DNA of 64,000 nucleotides from RGIG3002 sp964449325 (GCA_964449325.1 CAYUYJ010000005.1:89260-153259), one strand, 5' to 3'. Shown: positions 25,707 to 34,559, counted from the first letter of the stretch. Made by a program: numbers and translations. The notes: generated by a model from the sequence alone, not told the origin.

Positions 25707-26411
25707 ATGATATATATTACAGGTGACACACATGGAAGTTTTGAACGAGTTGAAGCATTTTGCAGGCGGTTTCAGACTTCTCATAATGATATACTTATTA
25801 TATTGGGAGATGCAGGCATCAATTTCAGTGGTGCAGAATATGACAGTCGGAAAAAGAGAATGCTGGAGTCTCTGCCAATTACAATATTCGCAATTCACGG
25901 AAATCATGAACAGCGACCATATACGATTGACAGCTACAAGGAAAAGCTGTGGCATGGTGGAACGGTATACTATGAGGAAGAATACCCCAGTCTTTTGTTT
26001 GCAAAGGATGGGGAGATATTTGACCTGAATGGAAAGCAGACGGTGGTCATGGGCGGTGCATACAGCATTGACAAAGAAATTCGTCTTGCATACGGTTGGG
26101 GCTGGTGGGAGGACGAGCAGCCCTCGGAAGAAATCAAAAGATATGTAGAACAGCAGCTTGAAAATTCCGGTTGGAAGGTAGATGTGGTATTAAGTCATAC
26201 GACACCATTGAAATATGAGCCTGTCGAGGTATTTATGTCTGGTGTGGATCAGAGCAGGGTTGACAAGTCTACGGAGGAATGGCTGGATCATATCGAAGAA
26301 AGGATACTCTATCAAAAATGGTACTGTGGACATTATCATACAGAAAAGAAGATAGACAAGCTGGAAATCATGTTTGAAAACTTCGATGAGTTCTGTGCAG
26401 GTATGGAATAA
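25707..26411 (+). CDS. Metallophosphoesterase (calcineurin-like)
   Basis: ATG 25707 (MIYITGDTHG) follows AAAGGATGG; 234 residues. The phosphoesterase set is complete: GDTHGSF (D-x-H), LILGDAGINF (GD), AIHGNHEQRP (GNHE), VVLSHTTP and WYCGHYHTEK (GHxH). The two-metal site is therefore likely active. Substrate unknown. It lies in the island behind its own upstream region, and its last bases run into a truncated copy of the 23659 gene. Confidence 0.88.
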   Translation: MIYITGDTHGSFERVEAFCRRFQTSHNDILIILGDAGINFSGAEYDSRKKRMLESLPITIFAIHGNHEQRPYTIDSYKEKLWHGGTVYYEEEYPSLLFAKDGEIFDLNGKQTVVMGGAYSIDKEIRLAYGWGWWEDEQPSEEIKRYVEQQLENSGWKVDVVLSHTTPLKYEPVEVFMSGVDQSRVDKSTEEWLDHIEERILYQKWYCGHYHTEKKIDKLEIMFENFDEFCAGME

Positions 26412-26418
26412 ATGTCGC

Positions 26419-26616
26419 TCAAGTCAAGGTGAATTAAAATTTATTGAAGATACTTTAATAAATAATGATATTGAAGATTATTGGAATGATGACAATTATG
26501 CTTGTGCATTTTATATGTTGGCAATGTTGGATTATTTATCAAAACGTAATGAAATTCCATTGTATTCAAAATATGGTTGGAAATATAATAAAGGTAGCGG
26601 CATATTTACATTGTAA
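26419..26616 (+). pseudogene. Truncated paralogue of the 23659 hypothetical gene
   Basis: The frame encodes SQGELKFIEDTLINNDIED, then YACAFYMLAMLDYLSKRNE and IPLYSKYG, which parallels residues about 19-70 of the 23659 protein. The first ~20 residues are missing and it runs straight on from the metallophosphoesterase stop. After KYG the reading leaves the family and stops at 26616. It has no start or ribosome site of its own. Confidence 0.7.
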
Positions 26617-26901
26617 ATTTGAAAATATTCATCCTTACCATGGATTCAGAAATAGTATGGTATGATAAAAGGATTTGCAATGAAAGAGGTAGTGCGAAAT
26701 CTGACGGCAGATTATATTATGGGACATATATTCCGTCATCGTTTACATTAATTGACTATAACCAATTTGCATCAAGGGAATTGAGTAGTCTTTTGATGGC
26801 TAAATAGCTTTTTACGGGAATAGGAGATTGGCACAAATTATTATATTCCATTTGCAAGATATCTATTTGAGAAGTAGGATGAGAGAAAAAGAGTGATGTA
26901 G
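26617..26901 (+). other. A/T-rich stretch with no supported gene
   Basis: Short open frames exist here (for example from TTG 26619) but lack ribosome sites or family likeness. One 23-codon frame from 26681 has AAAGGA and a TATGAT-like sequence upstream, probably a leftover 5' end. The stretch lies between two gene remnants and looks like decayed island DNA. Confidence 0.5.
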
Positions 26902-27257
26902 CAAGTCAGAGAGGAATGTAATTATGATATTTGGATTCAAATTTTTATGAAAATCCTGGAAGAGTCATATGCACGAATGAATCAGATGATTATGCAACTT
27001 GAGAAGATTGAAAAAGATGCATATACTGTTATAAGTAAAGAAAAATCAGAGAAAATGTTGCATGATATAATCATTTTTATGGAAGCCAATCCAATTCTTT
27101 TAATTGGCGGCTTTGAAAAAATTTTCATATAGCATATAATACTGCTGCTAAATTTGTTGGAATTTTAGAAGAAAATGGATTGAATAGGGAAATATCCGAT
27201 AAGTAGCGTTATCGTATTTATGCTTATGAAAAATATATCAAGGAAATACTAAAATAA
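26902..27257 (+). pseudogene. C-terminal remnant of a Fic family protein
   Basis: The frame reads YDIWIQIFMKILEESYAR, then MQLEKIEKDAY and EKMLHDIIIFMEANPILL. After a frameshift near 27125 it continues YNTAAKFVGILEENGLNRE, ISDK, an in-frame TAG, then RYRIYAYEKYIKEILK. This follows the C-terminal wing of Fic proteins, including the NTA-x-K helix and R-x-Y-x-YEKY tail. The catalytic Fic core with HPFxxGNGR is absent. With a missing core, a frameshift and a nonsense codon, it cannot be functional. Confidence 0.7.
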
Positions 27258-27274
27258 AAGGAAGATAAAACAGG

Positions 27275-28948
27275 ATGGATTTTAAGACATATATTTCAGC
27301 AGTTGAAAGACAATTAAGTCAAATGTCAGAAATACAGAAAACAGATTGGATTTATAATCAGGCAAGAATTGTGGAGGAAAATCAGAGAAAAGATTTTCTT
27401 GAAAATTTGTCTGGAAGAAAAAATAATCATGCAGAATTGATGGCAGGTAGCATATTGGAATGGTGTAATCAAATAGATAGTGGAGAGATTTATTTTGAAA
27501 CGGAAGAATATGAATATTATGAGGAAGGAGCTTGGGAATCTGATTGGAGGACAGAGTATCATGATGTATCTGGCATAATTCCTTTTCTTGGAGAAGCAAT
27601 TAATGCATGTTATCAGATGCTTTGGCAAAAAGAATATGATAGTACCTTTCAACTATTGGATAGGATATTCAGGTTGACTTTCCATACAGATTGTGAAAAT
27701 GATTGGTCATCTGAGTATGCTGATGGATTGTCTATAGATGATTTGGCATCTGAAGGATTATTTTCTGGTGATTTCAAAAAAATGTCACTTTCCCTGTTGT
27801 ATGCATGCTATCAGACGAATACAGGACAAGACAGGATTGAGAAAATATATGAGTATTTGAAGCGGGAACAGTGTAGCGCAATCGTGTTAACAGATATATT
27901 TGCTTATGGACCCGAAAAAATAACAGACGAAATGGAATTTATGATAAAGTGGCGTACTTTCTTAATGAATGCTTCCGGTGACCGTGCGGCAGAATTGCTT
28001 GTCGATGCGTGCATCTATATTGGTGGAGATGATTATCTGCTAAAAACAGCTGAAGAAAATGTAAAGACTCATCCGCATTTATATAAAGTGTGTTGTGAAA
28101 GAAAGCATCAATGCCATGATTACGCAAAGTGTATTGCAATTGCAGAGGCGGCAGTGAAGCAGATAGATGTTAATAAAATAATAAGAGCTGATATTTCAGA
28201 TGTTGCAATCAAGTCAGCGAAAGAGATAGGAAATGAAAATGTGGCTCATTTTTATCAAGATGCATTCTATTCAAATCCTAATAGCTGGCATTTGTTGAGA
28301 TTATTTAAGTTAGAGGACAAAACCGTGCTAGAGGAAGCTTTGAAGAGGGTACAAACTTTAAAACCGATTTCATTTCCTGACAATACTGGTTCTGTAGAGA
28401 ATAGAGAGGTCGCCATATGCGATAGAAACCAAAAAATGCTCTATCTTTTTCTGCTAGGTGATTACAAGGATATTATGAAAGAATGTCAGAAGAAAGATTC
28501 TTATCTTGGTTGGAGTTTTGATATAAAAGGAACAATTATCCCATTATTGCTGCTTTATTTGAAAAAGGATGAAAAACATAGGACTTGTGCGGAACGGAAT
28601 CTGATTGAGCAAATAAAAAATAGAATCCAATTTGAAAGTACTGAGAACGAATTATTTGACGAATATTTAACTATCTGGAGAAACTCAGGTATTATTCCGG
28701 AAAATGAAAATAAGAGGTATATACAGTGGCTGAGCAGGGAGATAGATGAACGAACAGAACATGTTGTTGGTGGAGGGCATAGAAAAAGTTATTACAAAGC
28801 AGCAGAACTTATTGTAGTGTTGGGGGCAATAAAAGAAGAACGAGGCGAAATCAATGGTATGCAGAATCTGATAAATTATTATAAAAAACAACATTCCAGA
28901 AAGAGAGCATTTAGAGAAGAAATTGATATATTGGCAAAGAAATGTTAG
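27275..28948 (+). CDS. Hypothetical 557-residue helical-repeat-like protein
   Basis: Starts at ATG 27275 behind AAAGGAAG. No signal peptide or membrane helix is evident. It is rich in Glu, Lys and Tyr, with many amphipathic helices spaced like TPR/HEAT repeats (MSLSLLYACYQTNTGQDRIE; YAKCIAIAEAAVKQID). The C-terminus EHVVGGGHRKSYYKAAELI, then RKRAFREEIDIL, resembles the tail of helical proteins related to SWIM-zinc-finger proteins, but no CxC-x-CxH SWIM motif is seen. Function unknown. It is the last intact gene of the island, ahead of a transposase remnant. Confidence 0.6.
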   Translation: MDFKTYISAVERQLSQMSEIQKTDWIYNQARIVEENQRKDFLENLSGRKNNHAELMAGSILEWCNQIDSGEIYFETEEYEYYEEGAWESDWRTEYHDVSGIIPFLGEAINACYQMLWQKEYDSTFQLLDRIFRLTFHTDCENDWSSEYADGLSIDDLASEGLFSGDFKKMSLSLLYACYQTNTGQDRIEKIYEYLKREQCSAIVLTDIFAYGPEKITDEMEFMIKWRTFLMNASGDRAAELLVDACIYIGGDDYLLKTAEENVKTHPHLYKVCCERKHQCHDYAKCIAIAEAAVKQIDVNKIIRADISDVAIKSAKEIGNENVAHFYQDAFYSNPNSWHLLRLFKLEDKTVLEEALKRVQTLKPISFPDNTGSVENREVAICDRNQKMLYLFLLGDYKDIMKECQKKDSYLGWSFDIKGTIIPLLLLYLKKDEKHRTCAERNLIEQIKNRIQFESTENELFDEYLTIWRNSGIIPENENKRYIQWLSREIDERTEHVVGGGHRKSYYKAAELIVVLGAIKEERGEINGMQNLINYYKKQHSRKRAFREEIDILAKKC

Positions 28949-28977
28949 AACAATTTTTTGTTCCATCCTTGACATGA

Positions 28978-29088
28978 GCTGATGGTAAAACCGGGTATGT
29001 GAGCAAAAAGACGATTTACAGATGTGAAAACTGTAACGGCTGCCCTTGCAAAAATGAAGCTGACACTTCACGAATTTTCATTCGCTAA
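28978..29088 (+). mobile_element. Transposase remnant, IS1182-like
   Basis: A 36-codon frame reads TGYVSKKTIYRCENCNGCPC, then KNEADTSR. The Y-x-C-x2-C-x2-C block resembles the zinc-finger-like CENCxGCP segment of IS1182-family transposases. Nothing else of the enzyme remains, and no inverted terminal repeats were found. It marks the right edge of the island. Confidence 0.6.
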
Positions 29089-29114
29089 AGCGACAGCTCC
29101 GTTATTGGAAAGGG

Positions 29115-29624
29115 TTAAGGCTTTGGCTCGTAAGGAGGAATCGTGATTTCTCCGCAGGCAATTTTTATTCCGGAGTTCCCGGAGGGCTGGGAAACAAAAT
29201 CATCCGGCATATCATGAATAATCAAGGTACGACCAATGACCTGTTCGGGTAAAAAGGAATCTATATAAAACATGGTAAGTGCTTCCCCGTTATTACCTAA
29301 TAGGGGAGGTAAGTCCCCGGCATGATGAGGATGTAGGCAGTTGCCGGGATTATAGTGTCCGCCGGTATCGGCAAAAGGGTCTGTGTCATTTCCGGTACAA
29401 CCTTTTCCTTCGTGAATATGAAAACCGAAAAATCTTTTTTGGCAGGTGGAGTTTTCGTGTGGAAGTCCAATGACATGGACTGCCATCAGAGTGCCGGCAG
29501 AAAGAGGATAAAATAGTGCACAGCCGTTTATGGCAGGAAAGAAACGGCTGCCATGGATTTCTGAATAGGCAGTTGGTCCCAAAGAAAGCAGAACATTAAT
29601 GGCTTGTGTAATATCTGCATACAT
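29115..29624 (-). CDS. Cu/Zn superoxide dismutase family protein
   Basis: A 169-residue protein with the Cu/Zn-SOD ligand set in order: FGFHIHE (H69, H71), GGHYNPG (H90), LHPHHAGD (H98, H101, D104) and IIHDMPDD (H137). The loop between H98 and H101 is short compared with classical enzymes. No signal peptide is seen, unlike exported bacterial SodC. It begins 5 bp after cotJC on the same strand, so it is the last gene of a cotJABC operon and may act in or near the spore coat (inference). Confidence 0.88.
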   Translation of the reverse strand: MYADITQAINVLLSLGPTAYSEIHGSRFFPAINGCALFYPLSAGTLMAVHVIGLPHENSTCQKRFFGFHIHEGKGCTGNDTDPFADTGGHYNPGNCLHPHHAGDLPPLLGNNGEALTMFYIDSFLPEQVIGRTLIIHDMPDDFVSQPSGNSGIKIACGEITIPPYEPKP

Positions 29625-29629
29625 AGGCG

Positions 29630-30259
29630 CTAATCACAAGGACAATTGTCGTTCTTTGCCATGCTGTTATCGAAAGCAGGGTTGAAGGCATAAAAGTTCT
29701 TTTCGTTTAATTTGTCCTGCACAAGACGAAGAGCTTCACCGAAACGTTGGAAATGTACGATTTCTCTGGCACGAAGGAATCGAATCGGTTCGCAGACCTC
29801 GGAATCGTGTACCAGTCGTAAGATGTTATCGTAGGTGGAGCGGGCTTTTTGTTCTGCTGCCATATCCTCAAATAAATCCGTAATCGGGTCACCCTTTGAC
29901 TGGAATACACAGGCATTGAACGGTATACCGCCTGCTGCCTGAGGCCACAGACCAAGGGTGTGGTCTACATAGTATTTATCGAAGCCGCTACGTTCGATTT
30001 CTTCGGTAGAAAGATTTTTCGTAAGCTGATAAACAATGGAGGAAACCATTTCCATATGGGCCAGCTCTTCGGTGCCTATATCCGTCAACAGCCCGGCAAC
30101 CTCATTATACGGCATTGTATAGCGTTGAGAAATATATCGCATGGAAGCGGCAAGTTCACCGTCGGGACCTCCAAACTGACTAATAATAACCTGTGCAATG
30201 TTAGCATTGGTTTCTTTAATTTTTACCGGAAATTGTAAGCGTTTTTCATAATTCCACAT
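29630..30259 (-). CDS. cotJC: Spore coat protein CotJC, manganese catalase family
   Basis: A 209-residue protein of the CotJC/manganese-catalase family. The di-manganese carboxylates and histidines appear in GPDGELAASMRYISQRY, TDIGTEELAHMEMV and the block around FLRAREIVHFQRFGEAL. It is made in the mother cell and placed in the spore coat in B. subtilis. It sits 3 bp downstream of cotJB. The C-terminus ends in NDNCPCD. Confidence 0.95.
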   Translation of the reverse strand: MWNYEKRLQFPVKIKETNANIAQVIISQFGGPDGELAASMRYISQRYTMPYNEVAGLLTDIGTEELAHMEMVSSIVYQLTKNLSTEEIERSGFDKYYVDHTLGLWPQAAGGIPFNACVFQSKGDPITDLFEDMAAEQKARSTYDNILRLVHDSEVCEPIRFLRAREIVHFQRFGEALRLVQDKLNEKNFYAFNPAFDNSMAKNDNCPCD

Positions 30260-30262
30260 AAA

Positions 30263-30529
30263 TTAGCATCCTCCTTCCCAAGGCATTGGGTCTAATGCCC
30301 ATGTCCATTCTTTGCCGCAGGCATCGGCGGTATCCAAGGTGAGAGGAGTGAATTTTACGGCGTATTCGCGCATGGCCTGATTGCGTCTTCTTGTCTGGTG
30401 TGCGAAATAGTCAATGGCGTCCCGATCAAAAGGGTGAGTGTCTAAATATTGTGCCATTTCAACCATTACGAAACCGAGTGTATTAATATCATTCATCAGG
30501 CGTTCCCGGTCGGACATGGTATAGTTCAT
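30263..30529 (-). CDS. cotJB: Spore coat protein CotJB
   Basis: An 88-residue protein with the CotJB pattern: MNDINTLGFVMVEMAQYLDT, HPFDRDAIDYF and a C-terminal WTWALDPMPWEGGC. It overlaps cotJA by 4 bp (ATGA) and lies 3 bp ahead of cotJC. Length is normal. It is needed with CotJA and CotJC in the coat; no catalytic role is known. Confidence 0.93.
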   Translation of the reverse strand: MNYTMSDRERLMNDINTLGFVMVEMAQYLDTHPFDRDAIDYFAHQTRRRNQAMREYAVKFTPLTLDTADACGKEWTWALDPMPWEGGC

Positions 30530-30696
30530 GATTTCTTTCTCCTTCCAACAAATGGTTTCGTGAGTTCGGGAAAGAGAGTTCCGATTTTTAAGGCTTCATC
30601 CAGATTCTCATAGATATGAGACATATGTTGAAACGGAACATAAGCCATCGCTATGGGAAAGCGGTCAAAATGTTCATCAAAATTATAATCCTTCAT
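30526..30696 (-). CDS. cotJA: Spore coat associated protein CotJA
   Basis: A 56-residue protein starting at the minus-strand ATG at 30696 behind GAAAGGAGTTTT. It has the CotJA signature PIAMAYVPFQHM followed by YENLDEALKIGTLFPELTKP. The stop overlaps the cotJB start (ATGA). It heads the minus-strand cotJA-cotJB-cotJC-SOD unit. Confidence 0.92.
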   Translation of the reverse strand: MKDYNFDEHFDRFPIAMAYVPFQHMSHIYENLDEALKIGTLFPELTKPFVGRRKKS

Positions 30697-30733
30697 AAAA
30701 CTCCTTTCATAATTGTAAGTTTAATATAATATT

Positions 30734-30758
30734 ATAGTATGGTGGGTGTTCACATATG
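30734..30758 (-). promoter_or_regulatory. Possible mother-cell (sigma-E/K type) promoter of cotJABC
   Basis: On the minus strand CATACTAT (30741-30734) fits a sigma-E/sigma-K -10 element. CATATG (30758-30753) lies about 11 bp further upstream, a loose -35. Location about 38 bp ahead of cotJA suits a promoter. A guess from motif shape only. Confidence 0.35.
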
Positions 30759-30860
30759 TTTCACAAATTTTTGAGATTTTAAACACAATTACAAATTAGA
30801 ATGAATAGGAAAAAGAGAATTGTGGATTTTGTAGCCACAGACTTAAAGGAGGATATGACC

Positions 30861-31904
30861 TTGATAGAAGTTGAAAATCTTGTGAAAAGATATGGAGATC
30901 ATGTGGCAGTGGATCATTTATCTTTTCATGTAGGGAAAGGACAAATATATGGTTTCCTGGGACCAAACGGAGCTGGAAAATCTACGACTATGAACATTAT
31001 GACGGGGTATCTTGCTGCAACAGAAGGAACGGTCAAAATTAATGGATTTGATGTACTAAAGCAACCGGAGGAAGCAAAGAAATCCATAGGATATCTGCCG
31101 GAAATTCCACCTCTTTATGTAGATATGACAGTATATGAATATTTAAAATTTGCTGCACAGTTAAAGAAAATTCCGAAGGCGGAAAGAACAAGGCAGTTGG
31201 AAGAGGTTATGGAAATGACCATGATTACGGATATGAAGGACCGGCTGATTAAGAATCTTTCTAAAGGATATAAGCAAAGAGTGGGACTGGCTCAAGCGAT
31301 TTTAGGTTATCCTGAGGTGATTATCTTAGATGAACCTACGGTTGGTTTAGACCCGAAACAGATTATAGAAATCAGGGATTTGATTAAGAAGTTGGGAGAA
31401 AAACATACGGTAATATTGAGTTCTCATATTCTTTCTGAAGTCAGTGCAGTATGTGACTATATTATGATTATTTCACATGGCAAGCTGGTTGCCAGTGACT
31501 CACCGGAGGGCTTGCAGAAACTGCAAAATAGAAAGAGGGAACTTACATTGTCCGTAAAGGGAAGCAGGGAAAAGGTACAGGAAGTTCTTGACAAGACCGA
31601 AGGAATTGTTACATATAGACTGGAGGACGGAAAAGAGAGTGACTGTATGGATGCTTTCATAGAAATAGAAGAAAACAAAGATATCCGGGAAGGTTTATTC
31701 TTTGCTTTGGCAGAAAAGAGACTGCCGCTTCTTGCCATGCAGTTATCAGAGAAATCCTTAGAGGATATTTTCCTTGAACTAACAGAGGATAGCGGACAGG
31801 AAAATGCAGAAACGGAAGAAAAAGCACAGGAAGAATGGAAAAAGGAAGAACAGGCGCAGGAAGGAAAGAAACAGGAGGGAACAGAGCATGACAGCAATTT
31901 ATAA
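30861..31904 (+). CDS. ABC transporter ATP-binding protein, GldA/CcmA type
   Basis: TTG 30861 lies 8 bp after AGGAGG; the ATG at 30855 is only 2 bp from it. The protein has 347 residues. Walker A GPNGAGKST, ABC signature LSKGYKQRVGLAQA, Walker B VIILDEPTVGLDP and the H-loop SSHIL are all present. The C-terminal ~50 residues are Glu/Lys/Gln-rich and extend over the start of the next gene. It pairs with the Gld-type permease overlapping by 17 bp. Confidence 0.93.
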   Translation: MIEVENLVKRYGDHVAVDHLSFHVGKGQIYGFLGPNGAGKSTTMNIMTGYLAATEGTVKINGFDVLKQPEEAKKSIGYLPEIPPLYVDMTVYEYLKFAAQLKKIPKAERTRQLEEVMEMTMITDMKDRLIKNLSKGYKQRVGLAQAILGYPEVIILDEPTVGLDPKQIIEIRDLIKKLGEKHTVILSSHILSEVSAVCDYIMIISHGKLVASDSPEGLQKLQNRKRELTLSVKGSREKVQEVLDKTEGIVTYRLEDGKESDCMDAFIEIEENKDIREGLFFALAEKRLPLLAMQLSEKSLEDIFLELTEDSGQENAETEEKAQEEWKKEEQAQEGKKQEGTEHDSNL

Positions 31905-33996
31905 AAGAGAGTTAAAGTCTTATTTTTCTTCTGTTATCGGTCCGTTATTTATTGCCGCAACATTATTTTTAATAGGACTTTATTTTACGGTTTATAATTT
32001 ATTTAATGGCTATCCGAATATTTCTTATGCCATATCCAGTGTGGTATTTTTGTTCTTAATTAGTGTGCCGGTACTTACAATGCGGATTCTTGCAGAAGAA
32101 AGACGGCAGAAAACAGACCAGATGATTTTGACGGCACCGGTCGGAATCGGACAGATTGTAATAGGGAAGTTTTTGGCTTTACTTACAATTTTTGCCATTC
32201 CCACAGCAGTGCTTTGTATTTATCCGTTGCTCCTTAGCAGGTTTGGAACGGTGCCGATGGCGGAGTCTTATGTAGCAATTTTAGGTTTCTTCCTTTATGG
32301 AGCAGCTTGTATCGCAATTGGTATTTTTATTTCATCCTTGACGGAAAGTACGGTGATTGCTGCGGTACTTACCTTTGCTGCATTATTTTTGACCTTTGTG
32401 ATGAGTGGAATCTGCAGCCTGATTTCCCGGACAGGAAATTTGTTGACAAAAATATTGGGATGTCTGGATGTGGTGTCAAGATTTGATGAATTTTTAAATG
32501 GTACGCTAAATATCAGCGCTGTTGTTTATCTTCTTTCCGTTATCGGTTTGATGCTGTTTCTGACAACGCAGTCCATTCAGAAAAGACGGTACAGTGTATC
32601 GGTAAAAAGCTTGAGTTTTGGAGCTTATAGTACCGGTTTGGTGGCAATGGGAATGGTAGTAGCTGTATTGGTTAATCTTGTTGTGGGAAATCTCCCGGGG
32701 AATCTGACAAGCTTTGACGTAACAGAGAATAAATTGCATTCCATTACGGAACGTACCAAGGAATTTTTAAATACGGTTACAGAAGATGTTACCATTTATG
32801 TGCTTTCCAATGAGGAGAACATGGATAGTGTTGTGACACAGACATTGGAGCGGTATAAGGAACAGTCTAAGCATATTAAAGTAGAATTTGTTGACCCGGC
32901 AGTGAATCCGAAATTTTATACACAGTATACGGATAGTGCGGTAAGCTATGGAAGTATGATTGTGGTAAGTGAAAAGAGAAGCAAGGTTATTGATTATAAT
33001 TCTTTATATGAGACTTCTATTGATTATACAACGTATAGCCAGACGGTTACAGGATATGACGGAGAAGGTCAGATTACCAGTGCGCTGGCATATGTAACCA
33101 ATGAGAATATGCCGAAGGTTTACATGATAACAGGACACGGAGAGAAGGAATGGGAAAGTTCTTTCACAACAGCTATTGAGAAAGAGAATGTAACGTATGA
33201 GAAATTGACACTGCTAAATACAGATGCTGTACCGGAAGACGCAGAGTGTATTATAATCAATGCACCTACCTCGGATTTTTCCAAGGATGATGCCGATAAA
33301 GTGCTAAATTATCTGAAAGACGGCGGAAAAGCCATCGTAATTTCTACGTGGACAGATGTTGCAATGACAAACTTTGAATCCATTTTGGACTGGTATGGAA
33401 TCAGTCTTGCAGAAGGCATTGTTGTGGAGGGAAACGCGAATTATTATTATCAGTATCCGTTATGGCTTGTTCCGGAGATAAAGTATGATGAGGTTACAAA
33501 AGGTATTTACAACTCTTATAATATTTTTGTCAATACCGCTAGGGGTATGTTTACAAGTGAAGCGGAAGATAACAGTGTAGAATATACGACCTTATTGACT
33601 ACTTCCGACAGTGCTTTTTCCAAAACGAATCTGCAAAGCAGTACCTATGATAAAGAGGAAGAGGATATTGCCGGACCCTTTGCGCTGGGACTTAAGGCAG
33701 TAAAGACGGAGGGAGACAAGACATCAACCCTGCTTGCCTATTCGTCGGAAGGATTGTTTACAGAAGATTCCAATCAGGCCGTATCGGGAGCTAATCTGCA
33801 GTTATTTGTTAATTCATTAAGCAGTCTGGTGGAACATGAAACCACTGTCTCCATTGCGGCAAAAAGCTATGAGTTTTCGACTCTTTCCATGACGCAGTCA
33901 CAGATTGGCTTTTTAGCGTTTATTACAACAATTGCATTACCGCTTGTGATTTTAGTTGCAGGAATTGTTGTATGGATAAAACGTAGAACAGCCTAA
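31888..33996 (+). CDS. GldF/GldG-like fused ABC permease and soluble domain protein
   Basis: ATG 31888 (MTAIYKRELKSYF) follows AGGAGGG; 702 residues. The first ~240 residues are an ABC-2 permease (several helices; RILAEERRQKTDQMILTAPV is the family loop). After a helix near 255-285 comes a large extracytoplasmic GldG/IFT52-type domain (VTENKLHSITERTKEFL, YMITGHGEKEWESS). A final helix closes the chain. In Bacteroidetes GldF and GldG are separate; here they are one protein. The exported substrate is unknown. Confidence 0.88.
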   Translation: MTAIYKRELKSYFSSVIGPLFIAATLFLIGLYFTVYNLFNGYPNISYAISSVVFLFLISVPVLTMRILAEERRQKTDQMILTAPVGIGQIVIGKFLALLTIFAIPTAVLCIYPLLLSRFGTVPMAESYVAILGFFLYGAACIAIGIFISSLTESTVIAAVLTFAALFLTFVMSGICSLISRTGNLLTKILGCLDVVSRFDEFLNGTLNISAVVYLLSVIGLMLFLTTQSIQKRRYSVSVKSLSFGAYSTGLVAMGMVVAVLVNLVVGNLPGNLTSFDVTENKLHSITERTKEFLNTVTEDVTIYVLSNEENMDSVVTQTLERYKEQSKHIKVEFVDPAVNPKFYTQYTDSAVSYGSMIVVSEKRSKVIDYNSLYETSIDYTTYSQTVTGYDGEGQITSALAYVTNENMPKVYMITGHGEKEWESSFTTAIEKENVTYEKLTLLNTDAVPEDAECIIINAPTSDFSKDDADKVLNYLKDGGKAIVISTWTDVAMTNFESILDWYGISLAEGIVVEGNANYYYQYPLWLVPEIKYDEVTKGIYNSYNIFVNTARGMFTSEAEDNSVEYTTLLTTSDSAFSKTNLQSSTYDKEEEDIAGPFALGLKAVKTEGDKTSTLLAYSSEGLFTEDSNQAVSGANLQLFVNSLSSLVEHETTVSIAAKSYEFSTLSMTQSQIGFLAFITTIALPLVILVAGIVVWIKRRTA

Positions 33997-34019
33997 GACC
34001 ATGCAGAAGGAGGTTTGTC

Positions 34020-34547
34020 ATGAAAAAGCAGAAAAAACAGATTTTGATTTTGGGTGCAGTACTTATCCTGTTGCTTGCGGCTTTTTTTATTCTGCCTAAG
34101 GTGGTAAAGGAACCGGAAGAAGAGGAAGAGAAGAGTTATGCAGTAACGGTACTGGATGCTACTCTTGCAACGAAGCTTGTTTTTACAAATGATGGCACGG
34201 AGCTTTCTTTTGTAAAGGAAGGTGAAAACTGGTATTTTGAAACGGATAAAGAACTTTCGGTTGTGCAGTCGTCCATTGAAAACATGGTAGAAAAGGCAGG
34301 AAACATTTCATCTTCCACAAAGATTGATAATGTAACGGATTTTGCTCAATATGGTCTGGATAACCCGCTGCATACGGTGAAGCTTACGGTAGATGGAAAA
34401 GAGTATGTTATTCAAATGGGGGATTGTAATGATATTACAGGAGAATATTATGTGAGACTGGAGGGTGAAACAACCGTTTATACAGTTCCGGCCACTACAG
34501 TAACTCCTTTTTCCACATCGATTGATGCTCTTACAGAAGAGGAATAG
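34020..34547 (+). CDS. DUF4340 membrane-anchored protein
   Basis: A 175-residue protein starting at ATG 34020 behind AGAAGGAGG. An N-terminal signal anchor (ILILGAVLILLLAAFFIL) is followed by a small extracytoplasmic domain with FVKEGENWYFETDKELSV, typical of DUF4340. It is 23 bp after the Gld-like permease, and this trio order is common in Firmicutes. It may assist the transporter outside the membrane (inference). Confidence 0.82.
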   Translation: MKKQKKQILILGAVLILLLAAFFILPKVVKEPEEEEEKSYAVTVLDATLATKLVFTNDGTELSFVKEGENWYFETDKELSVVQSSIENMVEKAGNISSSTKIDNVTDFAQYGLDNPLHTVKLTVDGKEYVIQMGDCNDITGEYYVRLEGETTVYTVPATTVTPFSTSIDALTEEE

Positions 34548-34559
34548 TTAGGAGCCCTA

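Noticed and set aside
26619..26807. A 62-residue open frame in the island
   Set aside because: The start is a TTG without a ribosome site, no family likeness, and it lies between two pseudogene remnants.
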